A stretch of 64,000 bases of DNA, taken from positions 145,470 to 209,469 of the forward strand of contig NZ_QGGQ01000009.1 in assembly GCF_003148665.1 (NCBI RefSeq). The letters run 5' to 3'. The translations under genes and the position numbers were made by a program. How positions within the stretch are numbered: position 1 is the first letter of the stretch; each line of letters opens with the position of its first letter. The notes beneath the pieces are model-generated. The model did no database searches. It was not told the origin of the DNA and saw nothing but the letters and a program-made list of their open reading frames with translations. Shown in pieces: positions 1 to 9,251 of this stretch. This stretch comes from Maribacter polysiphoniae. GTDB lineage: Bacteria > Bacteroidota > Bacteroidia > Flavobacteriales > Flavobacteriaceae.

Positions 1-205
1 GGCTTCCGAAACCTATACCAAAACAAATTTCACGGAAGCTTCCGCAATTGTTGTGGGCACAGAATCAACCGGACTTTCGGAAGCGTGGCTGAAAGCATCG
101 ACACAAAACATCATTATTCCCATGGAAGGCCAAATAGATTCGATGAATGTATCAGTATCGGCGGCAATACTTATATTTGAGGCCAAACGGCAAAGATCAC
201 TTTAG
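1..205 (+). CDS. SpoU/TrmH-family RNA 2'-O-methyltransferase, C-terminal part
   Basis: Only the last 67 codons are present; the gene enters from the left edge. The reading frame begins at base 2 and stops at TAG 203-205. It carries the two C-terminal signature stretches of SPOUT methyltransferases: VGTESTGLS (cofactor-binding loop) and IPMEGQIDSMNVSVSAAI (the trefoil knot that binds S-adenosylmethionine). The family methylates ribose 2'-OH groups in tRNA or rRNA. The specific target cannot be told from this fragment. The next gene begins 38 bases downstream on the same strand. Confidence 0.85.
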   Translation, partial: ASETYTKTNFTEASAIVVGTESTGLSEAWLKASTQNIIIPMEGQIDSMNVSVSAAILIFEAKRQRSL

Positions 206-243
206 CATCGACCGAATTTCCGTTAAATACCAAAAACCATTTA

Positions 244-1476
244 ATGACACAAACAAGCTTGTTTTATATTATTATTGCCATCTTGGTGATAGAGTTCATT
301 ATTGAAACTACACTGGACCACTTGAATTCAAAACGGTACAATGACCCCATACCGGATGATCTAAAGGATGTTTTTGATACCGAGGAATACCAAAAATCAC
401 AAGAATATAAAAAGACCAATTACAAATTCGGTCTTCTTACCTCAACCTTTTCCTTGCTTCTAACCCTAGGATTTCTTTCTTTGGGTGGGTTCGAATGGAT
501 TGACACTTTGGCACGGAGCGTATCGGACAACCCAATTATAATCGCATTGGTGTTCTTCGCTATCATCATGATCGGTAGTGATTTGATCACGACCCCTTTT
601 GGGTACTATAAGACTTTTGTTATTGAGGAAAGATTCGGTTTTAACAAAACCTCGAAAACCACCTTTTTTACGGATAAATTAAAGGGGTATTTGATGATGG
701 CCATTATTGGCGGTGGGCTTACAGCGCTCATCATATGGTTTTTTGAATGGGCAGGAACCAACTTTTGGATTTATGCCTGGGCAGTCGTGGCGATCTTCAC
801 CTTGTTCATGAACCTCTTCTATAGTAGGTTGATCGTGCCCCTGTTCAATAAGCAGAAACCCTTGGAGGAAGGAAGTCTTAAAAATAAGATAGAAGGGTAC
901 GCCCAAAAGGTAGGCTTCGAAATCCGTAATATATTCGTTATAGACGGTTCTAAAAGATCGACAAAGGCGAATGCCTATTTTTCTGGTTTTGGCAAAGAAA
1001 AAAGGGTAACCCTCTATGACACCCTTATCAATGATCTGGATGAAGATGAAATTGTGGCAGTTTTGGCCCATGAGGTAGGTCATTACAAACGCCATCATAT
1101 TGTTTTCAATTTAATTTCCTCTATTTTGTTGACGGGATTCACACTTTTTCTTTTGTCCCTATTCATCAACAGTCCAGAGGTTTCAAGAGCCATAGGGGTT
1201 TCACAACCAAGTTTTCATGCCGCGCTGATCGGATTTGGAATTCTATACAGCCCAATTTCCGAGGTAACCGGTTTGATCATGAATTACCTATCCCGAAAAT
1301 TTGAATATCAGGCCGATGATTTTGCCAAGAATACATTCGCGGCCAAACCATTGATTACATCGCTAAAGAAGTTATCCAAAAACAGCCTCAGCAACCTTAC
1401 CCCCCATCCTGCCTATGTTTTTATGCATTATTCCCATCCTCCACTAATAGCACGAGTCAAGAATTTAAAGGCATAA
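244..1476 (+). CDS. M48 family membrane zinc metallopeptidase, Ste24/CAAX protease-like
   Basis: 410-residue integral membrane protease. The zinc motif HEVGH is at about residues 276-280, and a downstream EYQADDFA stretch supplies the likely third ligand (Glu). Hydrophobic segments near residues 5-22, 65-83, 98-115, 150-170, 175-195 and 290-310 match the multi-helix Peptidase_M48_N plus M48 layout, and the length is normal for the Ste24 type. Bacterial members act in membrane protein quality control; prenylated substrates are not expected in bacteria, so the CAAX name describes homology only. It lies 43 bases upstream of the Rel/SpoT gene on the same strand and may be co-transcribed with it. 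Confidence 0.9.
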   Translation: MTQTSLFYIIIAILVIEFIIETTLDHLNSKRYNDPIPDDLKDVFDTEEYQKSQEYKKTNYKFGLLTSTFSLLLTLGFLSLGGFEWIDTLARSVSDNPIIIALVFFAIIMIGSDLITTPFGYYKTFVIEERFGFNKTSKTTFFTDKLKGYLMMAIIGGGLTALIIWFFEWAGTNFWIYAWAVVAIFTLFMNLFYSRLIVPLFNKQKPLEEGSLKNKIEGYAQKVGFEIRNIFVIDGSKRSTKANAYFSGFGKEKRVTLYDTLINDLDEDEIVAVLAHEVGHYKRHHIVFNLISSILLTGFTLFLLSLFINSPEVSRAIGVSQPSFHAALIGFGILYSPISEVTGLIMNYLSRKFEYQADDFAKNTFAAKPLITSLKKLSKNSLSNLTPHPAYVFMHYSHPPLIARVKNLKA

Positions 1477-1519
1477 TTTTTGTTGTGTATTAAAGGGGAT
1501 TGTGTAATTTTATTAGAGT

Positions 1520-3724
1520 ATGACTCAAGCAGCTATAGAACAGGAAAACAAAAAAATTGCAAAGCAATATAAGGAATTGCTGAAGATAAGCTACCAGACC
1601 TTGTCTGATGATGATAAGGCTTTGGTTCGGCATGCCTTTGAAATCGCTGTTGATGCCCACAAGGAACAACGAAGGAAATCCGGTGAGGCTTATATTTTCC
1701 ATCCAATAGCAGTGGCCAAGATCGTCGCTTCGGAAATAGGCCTGGATGCCGTATCGATTGCATCTGCCTTATTACATGATGTCGTAGAGGATACCGATTA
1801 CACCCTTGATGATATCGAGCGTATGTTCGGGGAAACGGTGGCCCGTATTGTTGACGGACTCACCAAGATATCCCACCTTAAAAAGGACATGAACATATCG
1901 CAGCAAGCGGAGAATTTCCGTAAAATGTTGTTGACCTTGCATGACGATGTGCGTGTCATCATCATAAAGATTGCGGATCGATACCACAATATGTTGACCT
2001 TGGATGCGATGCCAGAACACAAACAAGTGAAAATGGCATCGGAAACCTTATATATTTACGCCCCTTTGGCCCACCGAATCGGCCTATACAATATTAAGAC
2101 AGAGTTAGAGGACCTCAGTTTAAAATACACGGAGCCCGAGGTGTACAAGGATATTTTGGGTAAAATCGAGGAATCCAAAGAAGAGCAACAAAAATATATT
2201 GACGATTTTACGGGTGTCATCCGTGATTCATTGGACAAGGAATCTCTCAATTACCACATTAAAGGCCGCATGAAGTCGATCTTCTCCATTCGTAAGAAGA
2301 TGAAGGTCCAGAATGTTTCCTTTGACCAGATCTACGATAAGTTTGCTATCCGCATCATATACAAATCGGACCGGGCCAACGAAAAATTCCTGGCGTGGAA
2401 AATATATTCAATAGTCACAGATCACTTTACACCGAACCCGGTACGTTTACGTGATTGGATATCCTCCCCAAAATCCACGGGATACGAAGCCTTGCACATT
2501 ACCGTGATGGGGCCCATGGGTAAATGGGTCGAAGTGCAAATCCGAAGTGAGCGTATGCATGAAATCGCTGAAAAAGGATATGCTGCACATTTTAAATACA
2601 AACACGGCGACCAAAAAGAACAAGGTATAGAGGTCTGGTTGAACAAATTACAGGAGGCTTTGGAGAATTCAAATGCCAATGCTGTTGACTTTGTTGAGGA
2701 ATTCAAACTCAATCTATACTCAAAGGAAATTTTTGTGTTTACCCCTTTGGGCGAATTAAAATCGATGCCAAAAGGTGCCACACCCCTTGATTTCGCTTTC
2801 AACATACATACCGAAGTGGGCATGCATACCCGTGGCGCCAAGGTAAATGGCAAACTTGTGCCTTTGAATACCACCCTAAAAAGTGGTGACCAGGTTGAAA
2901 TAATCACTTCCGACCAGGCTCAACCGAACCAAAACTGGCTCGATTATGCCACGACGGCAAGGGCAAGGGCAAAAATAAAATCTTCCCTACGGGAAGAAAA
3001 GAAAGCCGTTGCCAACGAGGGCAAGGAAATTTTACGAAGAAAACTTAAATCTCAAAAGATAAACCTTAACGAGGATACCATTAACAAAATGGTCACTTTC
3101 TTTAAGCTTAAGACCAGCCTGGATTTATTCTATCGCGTAGGTATAGGGGCCATAGACAATCAAAAGATAAAAGACTTTGCGTCATCGTACAGCAATGCAT
3201 TCATCAGTTTTTTCAAGAGCAAGATCAGAAGGTCCCCGATTCCTGAAAACATTGACAGGGATGAGATTACGGCAAAATATGACATGCTGGTCTTTGGTAA
3301 GGAAGAGGAAAAACTCGATTATAAACTTTCGCAATGCTGCAATCCCATTCCAGGCGATGCCGTTTTTGGGTTCATAAGCGTTAACGAAGGTATAAAAGTC
3401 CATAAGAAAAACTGCCCTAATGCTATCTCGCTGCAATCGAATTACGCTTATAGGATTATCAGTGCAAAATGGATAGATTCGTCCCAACAGGAGTTCAGAT
3501 CCGAAATCCAATTAACGGGAATAGACAATTTAGGATTGATCAGTGAAATTACCTCGGTGATTTCGACCCATATGAATGTCAACATGCAAAACTTGAATTT
3601 CAGTACTGAGGGTGGCACTTTCACAGGTAGGATTACCGTCGTTGTAAAGAACAATAATATTCTAAAGAAACTGATTCAAAACCTAAAGCTTATCAATGGT
3701 ATTGATAAAGTCACCCGAGTTTAG
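1520..3724 (+). CDS. Bifunctional (p)ppGpp synthetase/hydrolase, Rel/SpoT type
   Basis: 734 residues with the full long-RSH layout. An HD hydrolase domain (about 45-200) carries the HDVVED metal site. The synthetase domain (about 235-360) contains the conserved YEALHITV and VEVQIRSERMHEIAEKGYAA motifs. A TGS domain follows (about 400-465, starting EIFVFTP), then a Cys-containing RIS/zinc-finger segment (SQCCNPIPGD, then HKKNCPNA), and a C-terminal ACT domain (about 660-734). It makes and degrades the stringent-response alarmone (p)ppGpp in the cytoplasm. Both catalytic domains look intact, so it is probably the main RSH enzyme. A TAATTTTA sequence about 10 bases before the ATG differs from the -7 consensus by one base. 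The Fur-family gene follows after 54 bases. Confidence 0.95.
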   Translation: MTQAAIEQENKKIAKQYKELLKISYQTLSDDDKALVRHAFEIAVDAHKEQRRKSGEAYIFHPIAVAKIVASEIGLDAVSIASALLHDVVEDTDYTLDDIERMFGETVARIVDGLTKISHLKKDMNISQQAENFRKMLLTLHDDVRVIIIKIADRYHNMLTLDAMPEHKQVKMASETLYIYAPLAHRIGLYNIKTELEDLSLKYTEPEVYKDILGKIEESKEEQQKYIDDFTGVIRDSLDKESLNYHIKGRMKSIFSIRKKMKVQNVSFDQIYDKFAIRIIYKSDRANEKFLAWKIYSIVTDHFTPNPVRLRDWISSPKSTGYEALHITVMGPMGKWVEVQIRSERMHEIAEKGYAAHFKYKHGDQKEQGIEVWLNKLQEALENSNANAVDFVEEFKLNLYSKEIFVFTPLGELKSMPKGATPLDFAFNIHTEVGMHTRGAKVNGKLVPLNTTLKSGDQVEIITSDQAQPNQNWLDYATTARARAKIKSSLREEKKAVANEGKEILRRKLKSQKINLNEDTINKMVTFFKLKTSLDLFYRVGIGAIDNQKIKDFASSYSNAFISFFKSKIRRSPIPENIDRDEITAKYDMLVFGKEEEKLDYKLSQCCNPIPGDAVFGFISVNEGIKVHKKNCPNAISLQSNYAYRIISAKWIDSSQQEFRSEIQLTGIDNLGLISEITSVISTHMNVNMQNLNFSTEGGTFTGRITVVVKNNNILKKLIQNLKLINGIDKVTRV

Positions 3725-3745
3725 AAACTTAATTAAAATTTAGCC

Positions 3746-3757
3746 GTACATTTGTAC
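3746..3757 (+). promoter_or_regulatory. -7 promoter box (TACATTTG) within an inverted repeat, upstream of the Fur-family gene
   Basis: TACATTTG at 3747-3754 matches the Bacteroidota -7 consensus TAnnTTTG. It lies inside the perfect inverted repeat GTACA-TT-TGTAC (3746-3757). An operator overlapping the promoter would suit autoregulation by the Fur-family protein encoded 22 bases downstream; that link is inference. The box also argues against the TTG at 3752 being the start codon. Confidence 0.55.
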
Positions 3758-3778
3758 ATTAATGCAGTGATTATTGTT

Positions 3779-4234
3779 ATGCCTCCTAATAAAAACCAGG
3801 AAATTGTAAAAAACGTATTCACCACCTTTTTAGAAGAAAAAGGGCATAGGAAAACACCCGAGCGCTACGCTATTCTCCAAGAAATTTACGAAAGTGACGA
3901 ACATTTTGATATAGAATCGCTCTATATCAATATGAAAAACAAAAACTATAGGGTAAGCCGGGCTACACTTTACAATACCATTGAGCTTTTGTTGGAATCC
4001 AAATTGGTACGAAAACATCAGTTTGGCAAAAATCAGGCTCAGTACGAGAAATCCTATTTTGATCGTCAACATGACCATGTTATCCTAACGGATACGGGTG
4101 AGGTGATGGAATTCTGCGATCCACGTATACAATCCATCAAAAAGACCATTGAAGAGGTTTTCGATATCAAGATAACGAATCATTCATTATACTTTTACGG
4201 AACAAAGAACAAAGAAGGTAACACAAACAACTAA
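3779..4234 (+). CDS. Fur-family transcriptional regulator
   Basis: 151 residues from the ATG at 3779 (MPPNKNQE). A longer frame from TTG 3752 exists but would begin inside the promoter box. The winged-helix region (about 15-85) has the family pattern [10 protein letters not shown] and [14 protein letters not shown], and a histidine-rich metal site RQHDHVIL follows. Only one cysteine (in EFCDP) is visible, so the CxxC structural zinc sites of classical Fur are missing. Such proteins sense Fe, Zn, Mn or peroxide; the metal cannot be assigned from sequence. It sits between the Rel/SpoT gene and purA, 12 bases before purA, so the two probably share an mRNA. Confidence 0.88.
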   Translation: MPPNKNQEIVKNVFTTFLEEKGHRKTPERYAILQEIYESDEHFDIESLYINMKNKNYRVSRATLYNTIELLLESKLVRKHQFGKNQAQYEKSYFDRQHDHVILTDTGEVMEFCDPRIQSIKKTIEEVFDIKITNHSLYFYGTKNKEGNTNN

Positions 4235-4246
4235 CCAAACTAAATA

Positions 4247-5518
4247 ATGGCAGTAGATTTATTGTTGGGATTACAGTGGGGAGACGAAGGAAAAGGAAAA
4301 ATCGTCGATGTACTCACAAAAAACTATGATATTATAGCTCGTTTTCAAGGAGGCCCAAATGCCGGACATACTTTGGAATTTGATGGTATTAAACACGTTT
4401 TACATACCATACCCTCAGGGATATTCCACAAGAAAGCCATCAATGTTGTCGGCAACGGTGTCGTCATTGACCCTGTCATTTTCAAAAAAGAACTTGATGC
4501 CTTGGACGTCTTTGATATCGATGTAAAATCAAAACTATTCATTAGTAGAAAGGCTCATCTAATCCTACCGACCCATCGTTTGTTGGATGCTGCTTCCGAA
4601 ACCTCCAAAGGGAAAGCGAAAATAGGCTCGACCTTAAAAGGTATTGGCCCAACCTATATGGACAAAACCGGTAGAAACGGTATGCGAATCGGGGATTTGG
4701 AGTTGTCCGATTGGAAGGAAAAATACCGTGCATTGGCAGACAAACATGAGGCCATGATCGGTTTCTACAATGTGGATATCCAATATAACCTGGAAGAATT
4801 GGAAGACGAATTCTTCAGTGCCATAAAAACACTTAAGGAACTAACCTTCATCGATAGTGAGGAATATTTATACCAAGCCCAAAAGGAGGGTAAAAAAATA
4901 CTCGCGGAAGGTGCCCAAGGATCATTATTGGATATTGACTTCGGTACATATCCCTTCGTAACCTCCAGTAACACCACCGCCGCAGGTGCCTGTACCGGAT
5001 TGGGTGTGGCACCAAACCAAATCGGTGAGGTAAAAGGTATTTTCAAAGCATATACCACCCGTGTTGGTAGTGGCCCATTCCCAACAGAGTTATTTGACGA
5101 GGATGGGAAGACCATGGCCAGTGTCGGTAATGAATTTGGTGCTACCACAGGTAGGGCCAGAAGATGTGGATGGCTCGATCTTGTTGCCTTAAAATATGCC
5201 GTCAGGGTAAATGGGGTAACCGAACTTATGATGATGAAAGGTGATGTCCTTAGTGGATTCAAAAAACTTAAGGTCTGTACGGCCTATAATTACAAAGGGG
5301 AAGTCATTACGCACTTACCCTATAACATCGAAGCTGAAAATGTAACACCCATTTACACCGAGATGAAAGGGTGGTCCCAAGACCTTACCAAAATGAGTAA
5401 GGCAGAGGAACTTCCTAAAACCCTGAATGATTATATCGACTTTTTGGAAAAAGAACTTGAAGTTCCCATTAAGATCGTTTCCGTGGGACCAGACAGGACC
5501 CAGACAATTCATAGATAG
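4247..5518 (+). CDS. purA: Adenylosuccinate synthetase
   Basis: Joins IMP and aspartate using GTP to form adenylosuccinate, the first committed step to AMP. The 423 residues contain all hallmark motifs: WGDEGKGK (GTP/IMP P-loop, near the N-terminus), GPNAGHT, GSTLKGIGPTYMDK (IMP binding), GAQGSLLDIDFGTYPFVTSS, TTGRARRCGWLDL and the C-terminal guanine-binding SVGPDRTQTI. Length is normal and no active-site residue appears lost. It follows the Fur-family gene by 12 bases and ends 41 bases before a strong terminator, so it closes the first transcription unit. Confidence 0.98.
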   Translation: MAVDLLLGLQWGDEGKGKIVDVLTKNYDIIARFQGGPNAGHTLEFDGIKHVLHTIPSGIFHKKAINVVGNGVVIDPVIFKKELDALDVFDIDVKSKLFISRKAHLILPTHRLLDAASETSKGKAKIGSTLKGIGPTYMDKTGRNGMRIGDLELSDWKEKYRALADKHEAMIGFYNVDIQYNLEELEDEFFSAIKTLKELTFIDSEEYLYQAQKEGKKILAEGAQGSLLDIDFGTYPFVTSSNTTAAGACTGLGVAPNQIGEVKGIFKAYTTRVGSGPFPTELFDEDGKTMASVGNEFGATTGRARRCGWLDLVALKYAVRVNGVTELMMMKGDVLSGFKKLKVCTAYNYKGEVITHLPYNIEAENVTPIYTEMKGWSQDLTKMSKAEELPKTLNDYIDFLEKELEVPIKIVSVGPDRTQTIHR

Positions 5519-5559
5519 GGAAACGGTAACCATACCGACTCGAAAATAAAAATCATTGG

Positions 5560-5600
5560 AGTGCCTTTAAAGTTTATTCTTTAAAGGCACTTTTCTTTTT
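5560..5600 (+). terminator. Rho-independent terminator after purA
   Basis: Perfect 13-bp stem, AGTGCCTTTAAAG (5560-5572) with CTTTAAAGGCACT (5579-5591), a 6-base loop, then a T-rich run. Confidence 0.9.
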
Positions 5601-5673
5601 ACATTCCCACGAAAAACACCTACCTCTTCTTTGGTGTATTTAGGGTGTCATTTCTGTTTTTTAATTGATCGCT

Positions 5674-5683
5674 TTTACGTAAA
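5674..5683. promoter_or_regulatory. Palindrome TTTACGTAAA upstream of the GH97 gene
   Basis: A 10-bp perfect palindrome lies 132 bases before the GH97 start and just ahead of a TAAATTG sequence that resembles a -7 box. It could be an operator for the glycoside cassette; no regulator gene is adjacent. This is weak evidence. Confidence 0.3.
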
Positions 5684-5814
5684 TTGTAGAAATATCCACC
5701 AACTCCAAAATGAAATCCAATCATGACTTAATCGGTTCTTTCCAATTATACAGTGTATTTCGTTTTATTTCCTCACTTATAACACCTCGAAACCCTAATA
5801 TAATAACATTTTAT

Positions 5815-7824
5815 ATGAATAACACGACCAAACCTGGACCTACCATAAAATTACTTTTTGTGATAGCCCTATTGCTCTTCGGTAATTGGACCATGGCCCA
5901 AAAGAACCTTAAATTAAGCTCCCCTGACAAGCAACTCGAAGTGGTCATTGACCTCGCCGACAACATTTCGTGGAATGTAACCCTTAAAGGTTCCAATATT
6001 ATAGACAATGCGGTCATTTCCATGGACATGGGTGAAGGAAGGATCTTGGGTAACGCCCCCAAATTGCGAAACCAAAGTATGGTCAGCAAAAATGAAGTCT
6101 TTATCCCAGTGGTTGCCAATAAGGATGCTAAAATCAACAACGAATACAATCAATTGACCCTGGATTTTAAGAATAATTACCAATTGATCTTCCGAGCATA
6201 TAATGATGGTATCGCATACCGGTTTATTGATGGAAACAGAAAAACCAGGCTTGTTCTTAATGAAGAAATGACCTTGTTTTTTCCTGATGGCACCTCATCG
6301 TTCTTTCCTGAAGAGGAATCTTTTTATTCGCACAATGAGCGCGATTATTTAGTGAAAAATGTAGCGGATATGCAAAAAGGGGCCTTTTGCAGCCTACCGG
6401 TGATGTTCAATACGAAAACGGCCAAAGTGCTTTTCACTGAAGCCTCGTTGATCAATTACCCTGGAATGTTCTTGGCCAAAACCATGGACCATGCGATGAC
6501 ATCCACTTTTCCCAAATATGTATTAAAAGCCATCCCTAATGAAGCGTTTAGCCCCGATCGGAACCAAATCATCGAGGAAGAGGCCGATTACATTGCGAAA
6601 ATCAATGGTAAACGAGCATATCCTTGGAGGGTATTCATTATTAGTGATGATGACAGGACCTTTGTGGAAAGCAATCTGGTCGCCTTATTGTCAGACAAAT
6701 CAAAGATCACTGATACCAGTTGGATAAAACCCGGACAAGTCGCTTGGGACTGGTATAATGCCAATAACGTCTATGGTGTCGATTTTGAGGCAGGCATCAA
6801 TATGGATACGTATAAATATTTCATCGATTTCGCCTCTAAAAATGGCATTGAATACGTGATATTGGATGAAGGCTGGACAAAATCCACCACAGAAATCATG
6901 GATGACAATGAAAACATGGATGTCCCTGAATTGATCAAATATGCCAAATCCAAAAATGTTGGGATTATTTTATGGGTCTTATGGAAACCACTTTATGAGA
7001 ATCCTGAGGAAATACTGAAATTATACAGTAGTTGGGGTGCCGTGGGCATCAAAGTGGATTTTATGCAACGAAGTGACCAATACGTCGTTGAATCCTATGA
7101 AAAAATTGCGGAAATCGCCGCAAAATATAAAATGCTGGTCGACTATCATGGTGCTTTCAAACCTGCCGGGGTTGAGCGTATGTGGCCCAACATCATCAAT
7201 TACGAAGGAGTCCGGGGTAATGAGAATAACAAATGGACCAATGCCATAACGCCAGAACACAATGTGACATTACCATTCATTCGTATGGCCGCAGGCCCGT
7301 TGGATTTCACCCCTGGTGCCATGATCAACATGAACCAATTGGATTATGAAACCGGTGGACCCAATTACGCCCCTTTATTCACCAGGCCAATGAGCTATGG
7401 CACAAGGGCCCACCAAGTGGCCATGTATACGATCTTTGAAGCCCCGCTTCAAATGCTATGTGAATCACCGACCATTTATTACAAAGAACAGGAAACCGTC
7501 GATTTCATAACACAAATACCAACGGTATGGGATGAGACCGTTGTACTGGAGGGTGCCGTTTCCGATTATATTGTCCTGGCCCGTAGAAAAGGTGATAATT
7601 GGTACCTTGGTGCAATGACCGATTGGACGGCCAGGGACTTTGAAATAGACCTTTCCTTTTTGGAAAAGGGCAATTATACCCTGCAGGGCTACCAAGATGG
7701 GGTAAACGCTTCTAGGAACGCACAGGACTATAAGATCATAAAGCAAGACGTCGACCAAAACACCAAACTAAAGTTAAAATTATCCAGTGGTGGTGGGTAC
7801 TCCGCCATTATCACGAAAAACTAG
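5815..7824 (+). CDS. Glycoside hydrolase family 97, probably retaining alpha-galactosidase/alpha-glucosidase type
   Basis: 669 residues from the ATG at 5815, which gives a proper signal peptide (LLFVIALLLFGNWTMAQ); the longer frame from 5710 would bury it. Layout fits GH97: N-terminal beta-sandwich (about 25-280), TIM barrel (about 290-560) and a C-terminal beta domain. Asp415 in GIKVDFM and Glu464 in NYEGVRG are the likely catalytic pair. The VDYHGAFKPAG stretch has glycine (Gly446) where inverting SusB-type enzymes have a catalytic Glu, which points to the retaining subgroup (known for alpha-galactosidase activity). That subgroup call rests on remembered family knowledge. The product is probably periplasmic. 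It ends 3 bases before the GH109-like gene, heading a four-gene operon. Confidence 0.88.
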   Translation: MNNTTKPGPTIKLLFVIALLLFGNWTMAQKNLKLSSPDKQLEVVIDLADNISWNVTLKGSNIIDNAVISMDMGEGRILGNAPKLRNQSMVSKNEVFIPVVANKDAKINNEYNQLTLDFKNNYQLIFRAYNDGIAYRFIDGNRKTRLVLNEEMTLFFPDGTSSFFPEEESFYSHNERDYLVKNVADMQKGAFCSLPVMFNTKTAKVLFTEASLINYPGMFLAKTMDHAMTSTFPKYVLKAIPNEAFSPDRNQIIEEEADYIAKINGKRAYPWRVFIISDDDRTFVESNLVALLSDKSKITDTSWIKPGQVAWDWYNANNVYGVDFEAGINMDTYKYFIDFASKNGIEYVILDEGWTKSTTEIMDDNENMDVPELIKYAKSKNVGIILWVLWKPLYENPEEILKLYSSWGAVGIKVDFMQRSDQYVVESYEKIAEIAAKYKMLVDYHGAFKPAGVERMWPNIINYEGVRGNENNKWTNAITPEHNVTLPFIRMAAGPLDFTPGAMINMNQLDYETGGPNYAPLFTRPMSYGTRAHQVAMYTIFEAPLQMLCESPTIYYKEQETVDFITQIPTVWDETVVLEGAVSDYIVLARRKGDNWYLGAMTDWTARDFEIDLSFLEKGNYTLQGYQDGVNASRNAQDYKIIKQDVDQNTKLKLKLSSGGGYSAIITKN

Positions 7825-7827
7825 ATT

Positions 7828-9225
7828 ATGAAAAACATAAATAGAAGAAACTTCATTCGAAAGACATCATTGGCTGGTGCCGCATTGGCAGTAACCCCTT
7901 CGATAGTCAAAGGTGCCTATTCCAATTCTGAACGCCCTTATGGCGCTAAATACATGGGTGATTTCGCTGCCCCAAAGTTAGAGACCGTACGGGCTGCTTT
8001 CATCGGCGTGGGTTCAAGGGGCCCTGGACACCTTAAATTCTTTGCCTCACTTCCCGGAACCGAAGTGGTTGCCGTTTGCGATTTATATCAAGATTTTACT
8101 GAAAAGTGGAGTGCGGAAGCCAAAGAAATCGGAAAGGGAAAACGACATAAGAAGATAGCCCAATATTACGGTGATGAAAATCAATGGAGGACCATGCTAA
8201 CCGAAGTTAAACCCGATGTGGTTTTTATCGCAACCAATTGGAGTAACCATGCACCCATGGCTATCGAGTCCATGAAAAAAGGGGCCCATGCCTTTGTAGA
8301 AGTGCCCATAGGAATTACACTTGAAGAAATGTGGGAACTCGTAAACACCTCGGAGCAAACCCAAAAGCACTGTATGATGATGGAAAATGTCAACTACAAC
8401 AGGGATGAGCTAATGTTCCTCAATATGTGCAGGCAGGGTGTTATTGGGGATTTTTTACATGCCGAAGCTTCCTATATTCACGAACTCCGGTCCCAGATGG
8501 TAGATCAAGAACGTGGTACAGGCTCTTGGCGAACATACCATTATGCCAAACGAAATGGCAATTTATACCCAACCCACGGACTAGGTCCGGTTGCCCAATA
8601 CATGAATTTAGGACGTAGCGAGGATAACTTTGGCAGTCTGGTTTCTTTTTCTACCCAAGCTTTGGGAAGAAAATTATATGCTGAAAAAAACTATCCGGCC
8701 GATCATAAATGGAATAAACTGGATTATAAGGGAGGAGACTTGAATACCTCCATAATAAAAACAACTGTTGGCCGCACCATAATGGTCCAATGGGACGAAA
8801 CAAGTCCACGCCCCTACTCAAGATTGAACCTGATTCAAGGTACCAAAGGGGTTCTGGCTGGATTCCCGACAAGGATTGCCTTGGAAGGAGGTGTGGAAGG
8901 TGTAACCGACAACCATCACACATGGGCACAAGGGGAACAACTGGCCGCTATTTACGAAAAATACGACCACCCATTGTACAAAAGATTGAATGAAGCCACC
9001 AAAGACACTGGTCATGGTGGTATGGATGGTATGATGATGTATCGTATTGTCGAATGCTTGCAAAAGGGACTTCCCCTAGACCAAAACCTCTATGAAGGTT
9101 GTTTCTGGAGTGCGGTATCCCCGTTAAGTGAGCGTTCCGTAGCCAGTGGCGGCGCCCCCCAGAATTTTCCAGACTTCACAAGAGGTAACTGGAAAGACAC
9201 CAAACCATTAGCCATTATTTCATAA
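7828..9225 (+). CDS. Tat-exported Gfo/Idh/MocA protein, GH109-like
   Basis: 465 residues. The N-terminus has a twin-arginine signal (RRNFIRKTSLAGAALAV), implying export folded with bound NAD. A Rossmann domain (about 45-165) has the GVGSRGPGH dinucleotide loop and VEVPIGITLEE where ordinary family members have EKP. The C-terminal domain has NGNLYPTHGLGPVAQ (Tyr247, His250), the active-site signature of GH109, whose members cleave alpha-N-acetylgalactosaminides by transient C3 oxidation with NAD. Substrate is not certain: the GH109-like group also contains other glycoside-oxidising enzymes. It sits 3 bases after GH97 and 26 before the DUF1080 gene. Confidence 0.82.
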   Translation: MKNINRRNFIRKTSLAGAALAVTPSIVKGAYSNSERPYGAKYMGDFAAPKLETVRAAFIGVGSRGPGHLKFFASLPGTEVVAVCDLYQDFTEKWSAEAKEIGKGKRHKKIAQYYGDENQWRTMLTEVKPDVVFIATNWSNHAPMAIESMKKGAHAFVEVPIGITLEEMWELVNTSEQTQKHCMMMENVNYNRDELMFLNMCRQGVIGDFLHAEASYIHELRSQMVDQERGTGSWRTYHYAKRNGNLYPTHGLGPVAQYMNLGRSEDNFGSLVSFSTQALGRKLYAEKNYPADHKWNKLDYKGGDLNTSIIKTTVGRTIMVQWDETSPRPYSRLNLIQGTKGVLAGFPTRIALEGGVEGVTDNHHTWAQGEQLAAIYEKYDHPLYKRLNEATKDTGHGGMDGMMMYRIVECLQKGLPLDQNLYEGCFWSAVSPLSERSVASGGAPQNFPDFTRGNWKDTKPLAIIS

Positions 9226-9251
9226 AAACAACGTAATAAAAAAACCAACCT

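Noticed and set aside
2422..2907. 161-codon minus-strand frame opposite the Rel/SpoT gene
   Set aside because: It is antisense to the TGS region of a well-conserved enzyme and has no plausible domain.
3752..3781. Longer Fur-family start at TTG 3752
   Set aside because: The codon lies inside an exact TAnnTTTG promoter box, and ATG 3779 gives the usual N-terminus.
5710..5814. Longer GH97 start at 5710
   Set aside because: It would put 35 residues before the signal peptide that begins properly at ATG 5815.
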